From Vagococcus lutrae (GTDB taxonomy: Bacteria; Bacillota; Bacilli; Lactobacillales; Vagococcaceae): DNA of 64,000 nt. The notes under the pieces are model-generated. The model worked only from the letters and a program-made list of their open reading frames with translations, had not been told where the DNA came from and made no database searches. A program made the translations under genes and the position numbers. The stretch spans positions 62,001 through 126,000 of the forward strand of contig NZ_NGJW01000002.1 in NCBI RefSeq assembly GCF_003987555.1, written 5' to 3'. Positions 9,036 through 17,263 of the stretch are shown one piece after another (position 1 is the first letter of the stretch; every line of letters starts with the position of its first letter).

Positions 9036-9464
9036 TTACTCACCGCCTTCATTAAAAATAGCGATTATTTCTTCAGCAGAAGTTGCGGCAACAAGTGCTT
9101 CCACGTTTTCATGATCAGAACAAACAATGGCAATGTTAGATAACAAATCTAAATGGCTATCACCTTTACCGGCAATACCTATTACAATTTTAACGGTTTC
9201 TCCGTCAAATTCAACGCCGTTAGGTACTTGTAGTAAGACAATGCCTGATTCGATAATACTTTCTTGCGAGCCTTCTGTACCGTGAGGGATGGCTACCATA
9301 TTGCCAATATACGTGGATGTTAACGCATCACGCGCTACCATGCTGTCAATGTAATCAGACGTGACGTAACCATTGTCGACTAATAATTGTCCGGCCGTAC
9401 GGATTGCTTCTTCTTTATTTGTAAAATGTTGATTTAATCGTAAATCTTTTTTTTGTAATAACAT
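9036..9464 (-). CDS. mtlF: PTS mannitol-specific EIIA component
   Basis: A 142-aa stand-alone EIIA of the fructose/mannitol family. The phosphorylated His is in VAIPHGTEGS (His61). It receives phosphate from HPr and passes it to the EIIB domain of MtlA. GGAGGA lies upstream of the ATG. It sits between mtlR and mtlD, the usual mtlA-R-F-D order of Lactobacillales. It is intact even though the partner mtlA carries a nonsense codon. Confidence 0.95.
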   Translation of the reverse strand: MLLQKKDLRLNQHFTNKEEAIRTAGQLLVDNGYVTSDYIDSMVARDALTSTYIGNMVAIPHGTEGSQESIIESGIVLLQVPNGVEFDGETVKIVIGIAGKGDSHLDLLSNIAIVCSDHENVEALVAATSAEEIIAIFNEGGE

Positions 9465-9494
9465 ATGCGTTCCTCCAGTGTTTAAATACCTTTA

Positions 9495-11564
9495 TCAAGA
9501 TTCGTTTAAAAAAGATAAGAGTTTTGCAATCACAAAAGAGGAAATCTCTTCTGTGTTGCCGGACTCTATCAAGTCTATCGTTTCTTGATTTTCAATTAGC
9601 ATAGAGCTTAGTTGACTTAAAATATCTAAGCCTTCTGTTTCAAATTTTTCTGGTGCGAGTAATAAAACCAACGTATTGACAGCAATTTCTTTTCCGTCCA
9701 TACCTGGTATTAACATCGTGCCATTTAAAATAGGGAAGAGTTGGAAAACAGGTTCATCTACTTCAGCAGTTCTAGCATGAAAGAGTGCAATTTGTGTCCC
9801 AGTCACGCCAAAGCCACTCCATTCTTCCCTTAATCTCATAGAGGCGACTAGTGCCTCTATATCTAGGTTTCTTTCATAGTGTAGTAAGTTAGTACACATC
9901 GCACGTAGTACATCCTCTTGCGTTCCTTTAGGACTATTGATGGGGTGAACTTCAAAACGTTTCATAAGGGAATGAACTACTTTAAGTTTTTCTTCTTGTT
10001 TTTGAATAAAGTGAAGAGCTTCATGCTTATTTAACGTCACGTCGTTAACTACAGACGTCGTACGACGTGCGTATGTTGATATTTTTGATTGTAAATGTAT
10101 CTCAATTTTTGAAAGTTCGCGATCGGTTAGAATAGGGGAGACTAAAAAATAACGATAGGGTACTTTACCTAAATCGATAGTCGATACAATAACGTCATAA
10201 TCATGTGACGCTAGATTACGTTCTAATTCAAAAAGAGAAATCGTCTTTAAATACTTTAATTGTGGAATCGCCTTTTTTAAGCGTGTGACTAACATTTTTG
10301 ACGTGCCGATGCCACTTGCACAGATGACTAAACCTGAAAGACTTGCCTTTTGCGAATTTTGTAAAATTGCTGCTCCAAAGTGTAAGACCAAAAATCCGAT
10401 TTCTTCATCAGGAATGGTCATTTCAGGATAATGAGTATCAAAGATATGTCTGATCACATAAAATAAGTCTTGATAATCTTCTTTTATCGTTTCTAAAAGT
10501 GGATTATTTATACTTAACCCATCCTGCAGCCGTCTTAATGTCGGACGTAAGTGTGCGGTTAAACCTTTTAACAACGTTTCCGTGTAAAGCTCTTGCTCTA
10601 CATTTTCTGAAACAAGACGGATAAGCTGGGCAGCTAAGGTTGTCGCATAGAAGTGTTCGTTTTCACTGTAATACTCAGTGAAAACGTAAGTTTTCGTTCC
10701 ACGAATGTGAGTGGTCAGAAAAGCGATTTCTCCTTCAGGAATGGTGTGTAATACGTCTGCTAATGTCTGTTCCAAAAGGTCACGGGTAATCTGATACTCA
10801 GGTAGTTGTTTTAAATCCGATAAGTTTTCAGGAACAGGTAGGGCATTACCCTCTAAAATCCGTTCTACTGATACGGCTAAATGAATCACAAGATTAAAAT
10901 AAGCATCATCTGAAATTCCAGGACCAAACACTTCTTTTATATATGACAAGCCACGTTCGATAATTTTAATATCTATATTTTCAAATAAGAAATCGAGACG
11001 TTCTTCAAAAAAAGCATTGGTATTTCGTTGATTATAAAGCTGTATAAATTGACTATGCGATATTCTTTTCCAAAAAAGGTCACTTAAAAGCTGACGCTTT
11101 GACTTTTCATCAATATCTAAATAAATACCAAGACCAGGCTTTCTAATAATCTTATTAGCAAGGAAAAAATCGTTCTCAATCTTAGAAAGGTCATTACTAA
11201 CCGTTGCGACGGTCACATTTAAATCATTAGCAAGCGCGACAAGTTTAATGCTATCGGTCGCTTTTAGAAGTTCTTTTAAAATATACTGTTGACGTTCGTC
11301 AGGTGTATAATCATTGTAAGTTAAATCTAAAACTTGCCATTTAAATGCCTCAATTTTTTCTTCAGATCCTTGAATCGATATGGCTTGTTTGTCACGTTTC
11401 AAGGTTAAACCATTTTCTTCTAAAAGTTCAGTTACTTCTTTTAAATCACGACGAATCGTACGTTCACTGACTTCAAAACGTTCGGCTAGCTCTGTCACGT
11501 CATGATATGTTTTAGTTAAAAGTAACTGTTCTAAAATAAGGCGAGAACGTGCTGTTAAATACAT
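9495..11564 (-). CDS. mtlR: Mannitol operon transcriptional activator MtlR
   Basis: A 689-aa DeoR/BglG-type activator. An N-terminal helix-turn-helix (FEVSERTIRRDLKEV) and a second HTH (NDLNVTVATVSNDLSKIE) are followed by two PRD domains with conserved His residues (FNLVIHLAVSVERI, FLTTHIRGTKTY, IGFLVLHFGAAI). Then come an EIIB-Gat-like domain (LVICASGIGTSKML with Cys) and a C-terminal EIIA-like domain. PTS phosphorylation on these domains sets its activity, so it activates mtl transcription when mannitol is being imported. The ATG is preceded by AAAGGATTTG. Intact and full length. Confidence 0.93.
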   Translation of the reverse strand: MYLTARSRLILEQLLLTKTYHDVTELAERFEVSERTIRRDLKEVTELLEENGLTLKRDKQAISIQGSEEKIEAFKWQVLDLTYNDYTPDERQQYILKELLKATDSIKLVALANDLNVTVATVSNDLSKIENDFFLANKIIRKPGLGIYLDIDEKSKRQLLSDLFWKRISHSQFIQLYNQRNTNAFFEERLDFLFENIDIKIIERGLSYIKEVFGPGISDDAYFNLVIHLAVSVERILEGNALPVPENLSDLKQLPEYQITRDLLEQTLADVLHTIPEGEIAFLTTHIRGTKTYVFTEYYSENEHFYATTLAAQLIRLVSENVEQELYTETLLKGLTAHLRPTLRRLQDGLSINNPLLETIKEDYQDLFYVIRHIFDTHYPEMTIPDEEIGFLVLHFGAAILQNSQKASLSGLVICASGIGTSKMLVTRLKKAIPQLKYLKTISLFELERNLASHDYDVIVSTIDLGKVPYRYFLVSPILTDRELSKIEIHLQSKISTYARRTTSVVNDVTLNKHEALHFIQKQEEKLKVVHSLMKRFEVHPINSPKGTQEDVLRAMCTNLLHYERNLDIEALVASMRLREEWSGFGVTGTQIALFHARTAEVDEPVFQLFPILNGTMLIPGMDGKEIAVNTLVLLLAPEKFETEGLDILSQLSSMLIENQETIDLIESGNTEEISSFVIAKLLSFLNES

Positions 11565-11590
11565 ATCGATTCACAAATCCTTTCTGATGT

Positions 11591-12991
11591 TTATTTTAAG
11601 CGATTAACTAATTCATCATATTTATCACTTGCTAAGAAATTATCGACTGAAATATGGTAGGCATCTGCTTTTTTCTCTTTTGCGCGTGGAGTCAAATCTT
11701 TATGCGTGATAATAATATCTGCCTCTTCAGGAATTTGAGAAATGGCTTTATTGATCACTTTAATATCAAGACCAGCATCTTTGATTTTTTTCCGAAGAAC
11801 TGAAGCCCCCATAGCACTTGAGCCCATACCAGCGTCACAAGCGAAAACAATTAAGTCTGGTGTTGCGAAATTAGTCGTATTTTTTTCAACAGAAACGTTG
11901 TCAGCAGTGACACGTGTTTGCTTAAGTGAGTTTGATTCCGCTTGAGCTTCTGCTAAGTCTTTTGTATCATTTTTAGATGTTTTTAAGATAAAGGCAGATA
12001 CAACAAATGAAACGGCTGCTGCAGCAAAAACGCCAGCGAGTAGACCTAAGTAACCGCCTTTTGGTGTCATTGCTAGTAGAGCGAAGATACTACCAGGTGA
12101 TGCCGGAGCTACAAGTCCAACGTTGAAAAGTGAGAACGTAAAGATACCAGACATTCCACCTAGAATCGCTGCTAATAGTAAAGCAGGCTTCATTAAGATG
12201 TAAGGGAAGTAGATTTCATGAATCCCACCTAAGAAATGAATAATCATTGCACCCGGTGCGGTTTGTTTTGCAGAGCCCTTTCCAAAAACAGTGTATGCTA
12301 GTAAGATACCTAGACCAGGTCCAGGGTTGGCTTCCACTAAGAATAAGATGGATTTACCAATTTCATTAGCTTGTTCAATGGCAATTGGTCCTAACACCCC
12401 GTGATTAATCGCATTATTTAAAAACAACACTTTAGCTGGTTCTACGAACAAGCTAACAAGGGGTAGGAGAGAGTGGTCGATAAGAAAGGCAACACCACTA
12501 GCTAAAAGTTTATTAAGCGTTTCAACTGCAGGTCCAATTGCCTAAAATGACACGATAGCGAGTATAGCTGCTAGAATACCGGCAGAAAAGTTGTTGACGA
12601 GCATTTCAAAACCAGCAGGGACTTTACCTTCAATAGCATCATCGAATTTTTTCATTAACCATGCAGATAGTGGTCCGACAATCATAGCACCTAAGAACAT
12701 TGGTATATCTGTTCCTACAATGACACCCATCGTAACCATTGCTCCGACAACGCCACCACGTTTATCATGAATTAAAGAACCACCTGTGTAACCAATCAAG
12801 ATAGGGAGGAGGTAGGTAATCGTTGGTCCTACCATTTCGCCTAATGCTTCATTTGGCCACCAGCCTGTTGGAATAAAGAATGCTGTAATAATACCCCATG
12901 CGATAAATGCTCCAATATTGGGCATAATCATGCCACTTAAAAAACTACCAAACTGTTGAACTTTTACTTTAAAATTTCCTGAACTATTCAT
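11591..12991 (-). pseudogene. mtlA: PTS mannitol-specific EIICB (mtlA), interrupted by an in-frame TAG
   Basis: Read from the ATG at 12989-12991 (AAGGAGG 6 nt upstream), 149 codons of a normal EIIC mannitol permease end at a TAG at 12542-12544. The same frame then continues without a shift (AIGPAVETLNKLL, VEPAKVLFLNNAINHG, EANPGPGLG) to an EIIB domain with the phospho-Cys in FACDAGMGSSAMG, stopping at 11591. Without the TAG it is a normal 466-aa EIICB, the partner of MtlF. The sequence after the stop is fully conserved, so this is one substitution (for example Leu TTG to TAG), either a recent mutation or a sequence error. The N-terminal fragment alone cannot transport mannitol. Confidence 0.9.
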
Positions 12992-13086
12992 TTTTTTCCT
13001 CCTTATGATGAGTTCCTTTGAGTGAATAAACGAATTGTTTCTTTTGCGCAAAAGAAGACTGAACGTTATCTAATTCGTTCATCTAT

Positions 13087-13116
13087 ATAGTAACCGCTTT
13101 ACTATGTGAATAACAA
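13087..13116 (-). promoter_or_regulatory. mtl operon promoter with overlapping inverted repeat
   Basis: On the minus strand TTGTTA (13111-13116) and TACTAT (13087-13092) are 18 bp apart. The spacer and -10 coincide with a perfect inverted repeat ATAGTAA-CCGCT-TTACTAT (13087-13105), which could bind a repressor; it matches the CcpA cre consensus only loosely. The leader to the mtlA ATG is about 90 nt. Confidence 0.6.
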
Positions 13117-13132
13117 TCTAATGAAATAACTG

Positions 13133-13157
13133 TTTTGTCCATGATTGTCGGACAAAA
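13133..13157 (-). promoter_or_regulatory. Likely MtlR operator upstream of the mtl promoter
   Basis: TTTTGTCC and GGACAAAA form perfect 8-bp arms around 9 nt, centred about 30 bp upstream of the -35 box, the expected place for an activator. A second pair, ATGATTGTC (13141-13149) and GACAATCAT (13180-13188), overlaps it. The TTGTC/GACAA half-sites resemble known MtlR operators; assignment is by position and resemblance. Confidence 0.6.
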
Positions 13158-13210
13158 GTAACATAGTCTAATATTTATGGACAATCATTGATAGAATAGC
13201 ACGTTATTAT

Positions 13211-13240
13211 TTGGAAACCTAACGATAAATATTATATACT
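13211..13240 (+). promoter_or_regulatory. Candidate promoter of the 13316 gene
   Basis: TTGGAA (13211-13216) and TATACT (13235-13240) with an 18-bp spacer, divergent from the mtl promoter. Confidence 0.45.
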
Positions 13241-13272
13241 TAAAATAAGTAATAAAATGATTTCACTGTATT

Positions 13273-13286
13273 TTTAAGCGTTTTCT
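13273..13286 (+). promoter_or_regulatory. cre-like site (CcpA) upstream of the 13316 gene
   Basis: TTTAAGCGTTTTCT matches the cre consensus TGWAARCGYTWNCW at 13 of 14 positions. It lies downstream of the candidate -10 box, the position where CcpA blocks transcription, 29 bp before the ATG. Confidence 0.55.
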
Positions 13287-13315
13287 ATTGATTAATGTAA
13301 GGGGGATTTTGTTAG

Positions 13316-13795
13316 ATGAAAAGTAATAAAAAATCTAAAATTATTGGAATCACCGTCTTAATTTCTGCCTTATCCTTTTTATTAATGTCCTATCAAAGTA
13401 AGTTACATCGTGGTAACAGCAACATTTCTAAAGCTGGTATCATGCAAGTTTGGGCCGATTCTTATACATATCAACATGATGGCGTCTATAATTATGAAAA
13501 TGGTAAATTGTACGTCTCATTTCAGTATCTGACTGATGAACCAGATTCAGACATTGTAAATAATGATCTCAATCGATTTAATCAAGAATTTTTGACTACT
13601 AAATTAACAGAAACTGACTTGGAGTCAAGTCGGTTAACGTACAATTTTGAAGACGTCAGTTTAAAACTAACAGACAAACATGTTTTGCTTCAAAGTAAAG
13701 ATTTTAAAAAGACGTTTAAAAGAAATCCTGATAATCCATTACGATTAATAGATGATGCTAAAATAGAGTATCAATTGATTATAGAAACACCTTAA
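13316..13795 (+). CDS. Membrane-anchored protein of unknown function
   Basis: A 159-aa protein with a basic N-terminus and one hydrophobic helix (about residues 9-26, GITVLISALSFLLM), followed by an extracytoplasmic domain of about 130 residues with alternating polar strands. There is no lipobox Cys, so it is probably held by an uncleaved helix or secreted. AAGGGGGA lies 8 nt before the ATG. It is divergent from mtlA and has a cre-like site in front, suggesting carbon-source control. I do not recognise the family. Confidence 0.7.
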   Translation: MKSNKKSKIIGITVLISALSFLLMSYQSKLHRGNSNISKAGIMQVWADSYTYQHDGVYNYENGKLYVSFQYLTDEPDSDIVNNDLNRFNQEFLTTKLTETDLESSRLTYNFEDVSLKLTDKHVLLQSKDFKKTFKRNPDNPLRLIDDAKIEYQLIIETP

Positions 13796-14048
13796 TGATT
13801 ATATGTTTAATAATAAAAACAAATTCTACTTCGTATAATATATATTATGTAAACCTAAAATAATTTATTAAAATAAAGTAGTCATTCCCTCGCTATTACT
13901 CTCTTTTTATTGATTTTTTAGCTTATTTTAAAAAAATCAAAGATTTTAAAAATATTTTACTACTATATGCTCTTTCTACTGCTAAAACGATTGTTTGCTA
14001 GTTATATGTTATAGTGTGACTATATAGTTAAAATTAAAGGATGATTTT

Positions 14049-14648
14049 ATGACAATATCAAAACTTGCACGACCATTTGCTAAACCAACTGGCTATATTG
14101 GGCTCATTAGTACCTTCATGATGTCACATTTAACTCATCGTGAACGCTCTTTTATTGTTGATATGATTGATTATTCTAAACCTCCATCTGTTTTAGAAGT
14201 TGGTTTTGGTAATGGATCATTATTAGCTCAACTAGCAAACTCAAATCATGCTAAATTTTATGGTCTTGAATACGCTCCTGATATGGTCACTCATGCTAAA
14301 CAAATGTATCCCTTGCCCAATCTTAATATTTCTTTAGGTGATATTCATCAAACAGATTATCTAAGTGAACAATTTGATATGATTTACAGTATTAATACGC
14401 TTTACTTTTGGTCGGATCTGTCTATCGTATTTAAAGAGTTAGCTCGTATCTTAAATAGAAATGGCACAGTCATCTTAATCTATCTGGATGAACAGTACCT
14501 TTCTTTCATGCATGCTGATAAGTTTGGTTTATCTATTTATCGAACGCGAGATTTAATTCGTTTCGCTCAGAAAGCTGGATTTTATGTATCCTCTCACAAT
14601 GAGATAAAGAAACATTTTTCATATAGTTTAGTACTAAAAAAGAAATAA
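14049..14648 (+). CDS. Class I SAM-dependent methyltransferase
   Basis: A 199-aa methyltransferase with the SAM-binding motif I VLEVGFGNGSLL (about residues 49-60), motif II YGLEYAPDMV, DIHQTDYL in the third position and FDMIYSINTLYFW as motif IV. This is the Methyltransf_11/25 type acting on small molecules or lipids; the substrate cannot be told. It is monocistronic: AT-rich DNA of about 250 bp with no clear gene lies upstream, and a strong terminator follows. The ribosome site is AAAGGATG, 8 nt before the ATG. Confidence 0.85.
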   Translation: MTISKLARPFAKPTGYIGLISTFMMSHLTHRERSFIVDMIDYSKPPSVLEVGFGNGSLLAQLANSNHAKFYGLEYAPDMVTHAKQMYPLPNLNISLGDIHQTDYLSEQFDMIYSINTLYFWSDLSIVFKELARILNRNGTVILIYLDEQYLSFMHADKFGLSIYRTRDLIRFAQKAGFYVSSHNEIKKHFSYSLVLKKK

Positions 14649-14686
14649 CCACTCCCTTTCTAATAGAGAGTGGTTATTTCTTATTG
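14642..14686. terminator. Bidirectional terminator after the methyltransferase
   Basis: GAAATAACCACTC (14642-14654) and GAGTGGTTATTTC (14668-14680) are perfect 13-bp arms. It overlaps the methyltransferase stop and reaches the stop of the convergent amidohydrolase. Confidence 0.85.
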
Positions 14687-15847
14687 ACCTAAATACTTCA
14701 TGGCATATTGAACGTATAACTCTGCACCGACTAACATGGCATCTTCATCGATATTAAAACGTCCATGATGATGTGGCCAGCATGTATCTTTTTCAGGATC
14801 TCCTGAACCCACTAGAGCGAAAGCTCCCGGTGTATCAGTCATAAAGAATCCGAAATCTTCTCCACCCATGGTTGGTGCGGGATTCGCTATTGCCTCTTCA
14901 CCGAAGGCTTCTCGTGTTATTTGTTTTACAAGTTCAGCGGATTGTTTTTCATTGTCGACTACTTCAGTAATGCGTTCGTAATCAATCGTTACTTTACCAC
15001 CATACATCGCTGCAATTTGATTCGCATAGCAGCGCAATTTTTCTTCCACCGTATCACGAGCTTCTTTGTGGAATGTACGGATAGTTCCTTCTAAAACAGC
15101 ATCTTGAGCAATGACATTAAATCGTTGACCAACTTCCATTTTACCAATCGTTAAGACTGCAGGCATTAATGGGTCGATTTCTCGTGATATAATCGCTTGC
15201 GCATTTGCAACAAATTGGGAAGCCATTATTGCAGCATCCACACTTTGTTGTGGCATTGCAGCGTGCCCACCTTTCCCTTCAAAATGAATTTTTAAGACAT
15301 CAGCAGCTGCAAAACTAGGACCTGGATCACATGCTACAACTCCACTTGGTAACTGTGACCAAATATGTAATCCGAAAACGTTGTCGACTCCTTCTAAAGC
15401 CCCTTGTTTAATCATTGCTTTAGCACCTTTAGCGACTTCTTCTCCCGGTTGAAATACAAGCTGTACGGTGCCGTTTAATTCTTCTTTTAATTGAACAAGA
15501 ACTTTCGTTGCTGTTAAAAGCATAGCCGTATGTGAATCATGACCACAAGCATGCATTTTTCCATCGGTTTGTGATGTGTATGATAGCCCTTCATTCAATT
15601 CTTGTACAGAAAGTGCATCCATATCGGCTCTTAGTAATACTGTCTTTCCTTCTTTATTGCCTTTAATCGTTGCAATAAGTCCTGTAGGTTCTGTCAAACG
15701 ATAAGGAACACCTAGTTTATCAAGTTCACTTGCGACTTTTTTAGTCGTTTCATATTCTTCCATAGACAATTCGGGATGTTGATGTAAATCTCGTCTAAAA
15801 TCAACGAGAAAGTCTTTTTCTTTTAGTATCATTTCTTTTACTGACAT
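14681..15847 (-). CDS. M20 family metallo-amidohydrolase (N-acyl amino acid / hippurate type)
   Basis: A 388-aa M20D peptidase/amidohydrolase. It shows the N-terminal RRDLHQHPELSMEEYET block, the metal-binding MHACGHDSHTAMLL, the catalytic QPGEEVAKGA, and PTMGGEDFGFF near the end, with a dimerisation domain in between. Such enzymes remove acyl groups from amino acids or cleave peptidic amides in the cytosol; the substrate is not defined. AAAGGTGAT lies before the ATG. The upstream transporter gene ends 21 bp away, so the two form an import-and-hydrolyse pair. Confidence 0.9.
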   Translation of the reverse strand: MSVKEMILKEKDFLVDFRRDLHQHPELSMEEYETTKKVASELDKLGVPYRLTEPTGLIATIKGNKEGKTVLLRADMDALSVQELNEGLSYTSQTDGKMHACGHDSHTAMLLTATKVLVQLKEELNGTVQLVFQPGEEVAKGAKAMIKQGALEGVDNVFGLHIWSQLPSGVVACDPGPSFAAADVLKIHFEGKGGHAAMPQQSVDAAIMASQFVANAQAIISREIDPLMPAVLTIGKMEVGQRFNVIAQDAVLEGTIRTFHKEARDTVEEKLRCYANQIAAMYGGKVTIDYERITEVVDNEKQSAELVKQITREAFGEEAIANPAPTMGGEDFGFFMTDTPGAFALVGSGDPEKDTCWPHHHGRFNIDEDAMLVGAELYVQYAMKYLGQ

Positions 15848-15868
15848 ATAATCACCTTTCTTATTATC

Positions 15869-17065
15869 TTAATGAATAAATCCAACAAATACTCCAGCTA
15901 AAACAACAGATACTATGGTCACTGATACAAATCCGCCTACTAGCATGGGTGGAACCATATGTTGATAAAGCACGTCTTCTTCTTCTTTATTAGTTGCTAA
16001 ACTTCTAACAATTTCAGTCGTTAATATGTAATCAGCTGGGAAGCCATATAAAGCGGTAAGTGACGTGGCAAATGCTAAGTTTGTACTAACTTTTAATATT
16101 TTACCTGCGATAAATGAAAATATATAAATGCCAATAACCCCTACACCGATGATAACAAGCATCGGGACCATAAGTTTGACAAGCATTTCAGGAGTCGATT
16201 GTTTTAAACCATCAAATACAAATGCCATTAGCACAAGAATTGCGTAACCATATCCGTTGGCTTTTACTAGCGGTGCTTTTTCTAAGAAACCTAAGTAACG
16301 GGCAAAAATACCAAAAATTAAACACATAACAAATGCGTTAATATCTACAATCGTTTTAAGGAGTATTGAGAACTCATTTGCTAAAAATGCTACAAAGGCA
16401 ACGCGCAAGAAACAAAAATAGCTTGTATCAAAAGCAGATGGTAAGTAATTTAATATTTTTGCTCTTTCTTCCATAGGATTAGCGACAGCACCTTTAGTAT
16501 CTTCTTCGTTTCTCTTCCACTGTCCATTCCGTAATAACTTTAACGTATTACGCCCTTCTCTCTTTAACACAATTGCTGTTAATGGGTAACCTGCAAAGCC
16601 TTGCATAACATAGATAACAATCGCTAGTACTGATAAATCAGTTAAACCTACTTTGGTTGCGGCATCGCTCATAATTAAAGCAGAAACAATTCCTCCTAAT
16701 AGAGGCGGTGTTCCGATAATAACGGTGTTATAATCGGTTAACATACGCCCGACTGATAGGAGTAAAACAATCGCACCTAGCATTCCGGCTAAACATACGA
16801 GAACGAACTTCCATTGCTCTTTTAACTCTTTAATAGATAACATCGTTCCAATATTCGTAATAAGTAAATAAACAAATAGCGTGGATAATTGTGGCGAAAT
16901 CCCTGATAGTTCTAAAATATTATGTGGTAAAATTGTCCAAAAACCTACTAAGAATAGAACACCTGAAATAAACACGGAAGGTATCCAAGCGTTTGTTTTA
17001 GACGAAATAAATTCGCCAATGAATAAAATTCCGGTAATACACATAAAAGCAACTAGTACATTCAT
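15869..17065 (-). CDS. Multi-helix membrane transporter paired with the M20 hydrolase
   Basis: A 398-aa membrane protein with about ten helices in two halves joined by a charged cytoplasmic loop (about residues 168-200). The TPPLLGGIVSALIMSDAA segment and a helix-breaking YPLTAIV stretch suggest a secondary carrier, loosely like Na+/glutamate symporters (ESS). I recognise it only as a conserved Lactobacillales membrane family next to M20 hydrolases. The gene pair suggests import of an acylated amino acid or peptide that the hydrolase then cleaves. GAGAGGAGGTAATC precedes the ATG. Confidence 0.75.
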   Translation of the reverse strand: MNVLVAFMCITGILFIGEFISSKTNAWIPSVFISGVLFLVGFWTILPHNILELSGISPQLSTLFVYLLITNIGTMLSIKELKEQWKFVLVCLAGMLGAIVLLLSVGRMLTDYNTVIIGTPPLLGGIVSALIMSDAATKVGLTDLSVLAIVIYVMQGFAGYPLTAIVLKREGRNTLKLLRNGQWKRNEEDTKGAVANPMEERAKILNYLPSAFDTSYFCFLRVAFVAFLANEFSILLKTIVDINAFVMCLIFGIFARYLGFLEKAPLVKANGYGYAILVLMAFVFDGLKQSTPEMLVKLMVPMLVIIGVGVIGIYIFSFIAGKILKVSTNLAFATSLTALYGFPADYILTTEIVRSLATNKEEEDVLYQHMVPPMLVGGFVSVTIVSVVLAGVFVGFIH

Positions 17066-17181
17066 CTGATTACCTCCTCTCTTAAAAGTTTAAATATTCT
17101 GACAATTTTTTACTATCATATCGTTTAATATTTAGAGTGTAAAGGACTTTTTTGTTTAAAAACAAACAAAGAAGATATAAA

Positions 17182-17259
17182 AAAACACCTATATTCTAGT
17201 ATTCCTTATGGTGTTTAATAAAAAATTATTAAGGATATAACAAAGAATATAGATGTTTT
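17182..17259 (-). terminator. Terminator of the CLC gene with alternative pairings
   Basis: On the minus strand AAAACATCTATATTCT pairs with AGAATATAGGTGTTTT over 16 bp (one G-U) and is followed by a T run. The long loop holds a second possible hairpin (AAACACC/GGTGTTT) that competes for the same arm. Confidence 0.7.
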
Positions 17260-17263
17260 CTAT

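Noticed and set aside
12451-12542. mtlA read as two separate genes with a new start at the TTG at 12451
   Set aside because: The 30 codons between the TAG and that TTG encode conserved EIIC sequence in the same frame, so this is one interrupted gene.
13796-14048. Possible small gene in the AT-rich gap before the methyltransferase
   Set aside because: Only short AT-rich frames without a ribosome site; no hairpin terminator or clear promoter pair could be defended.
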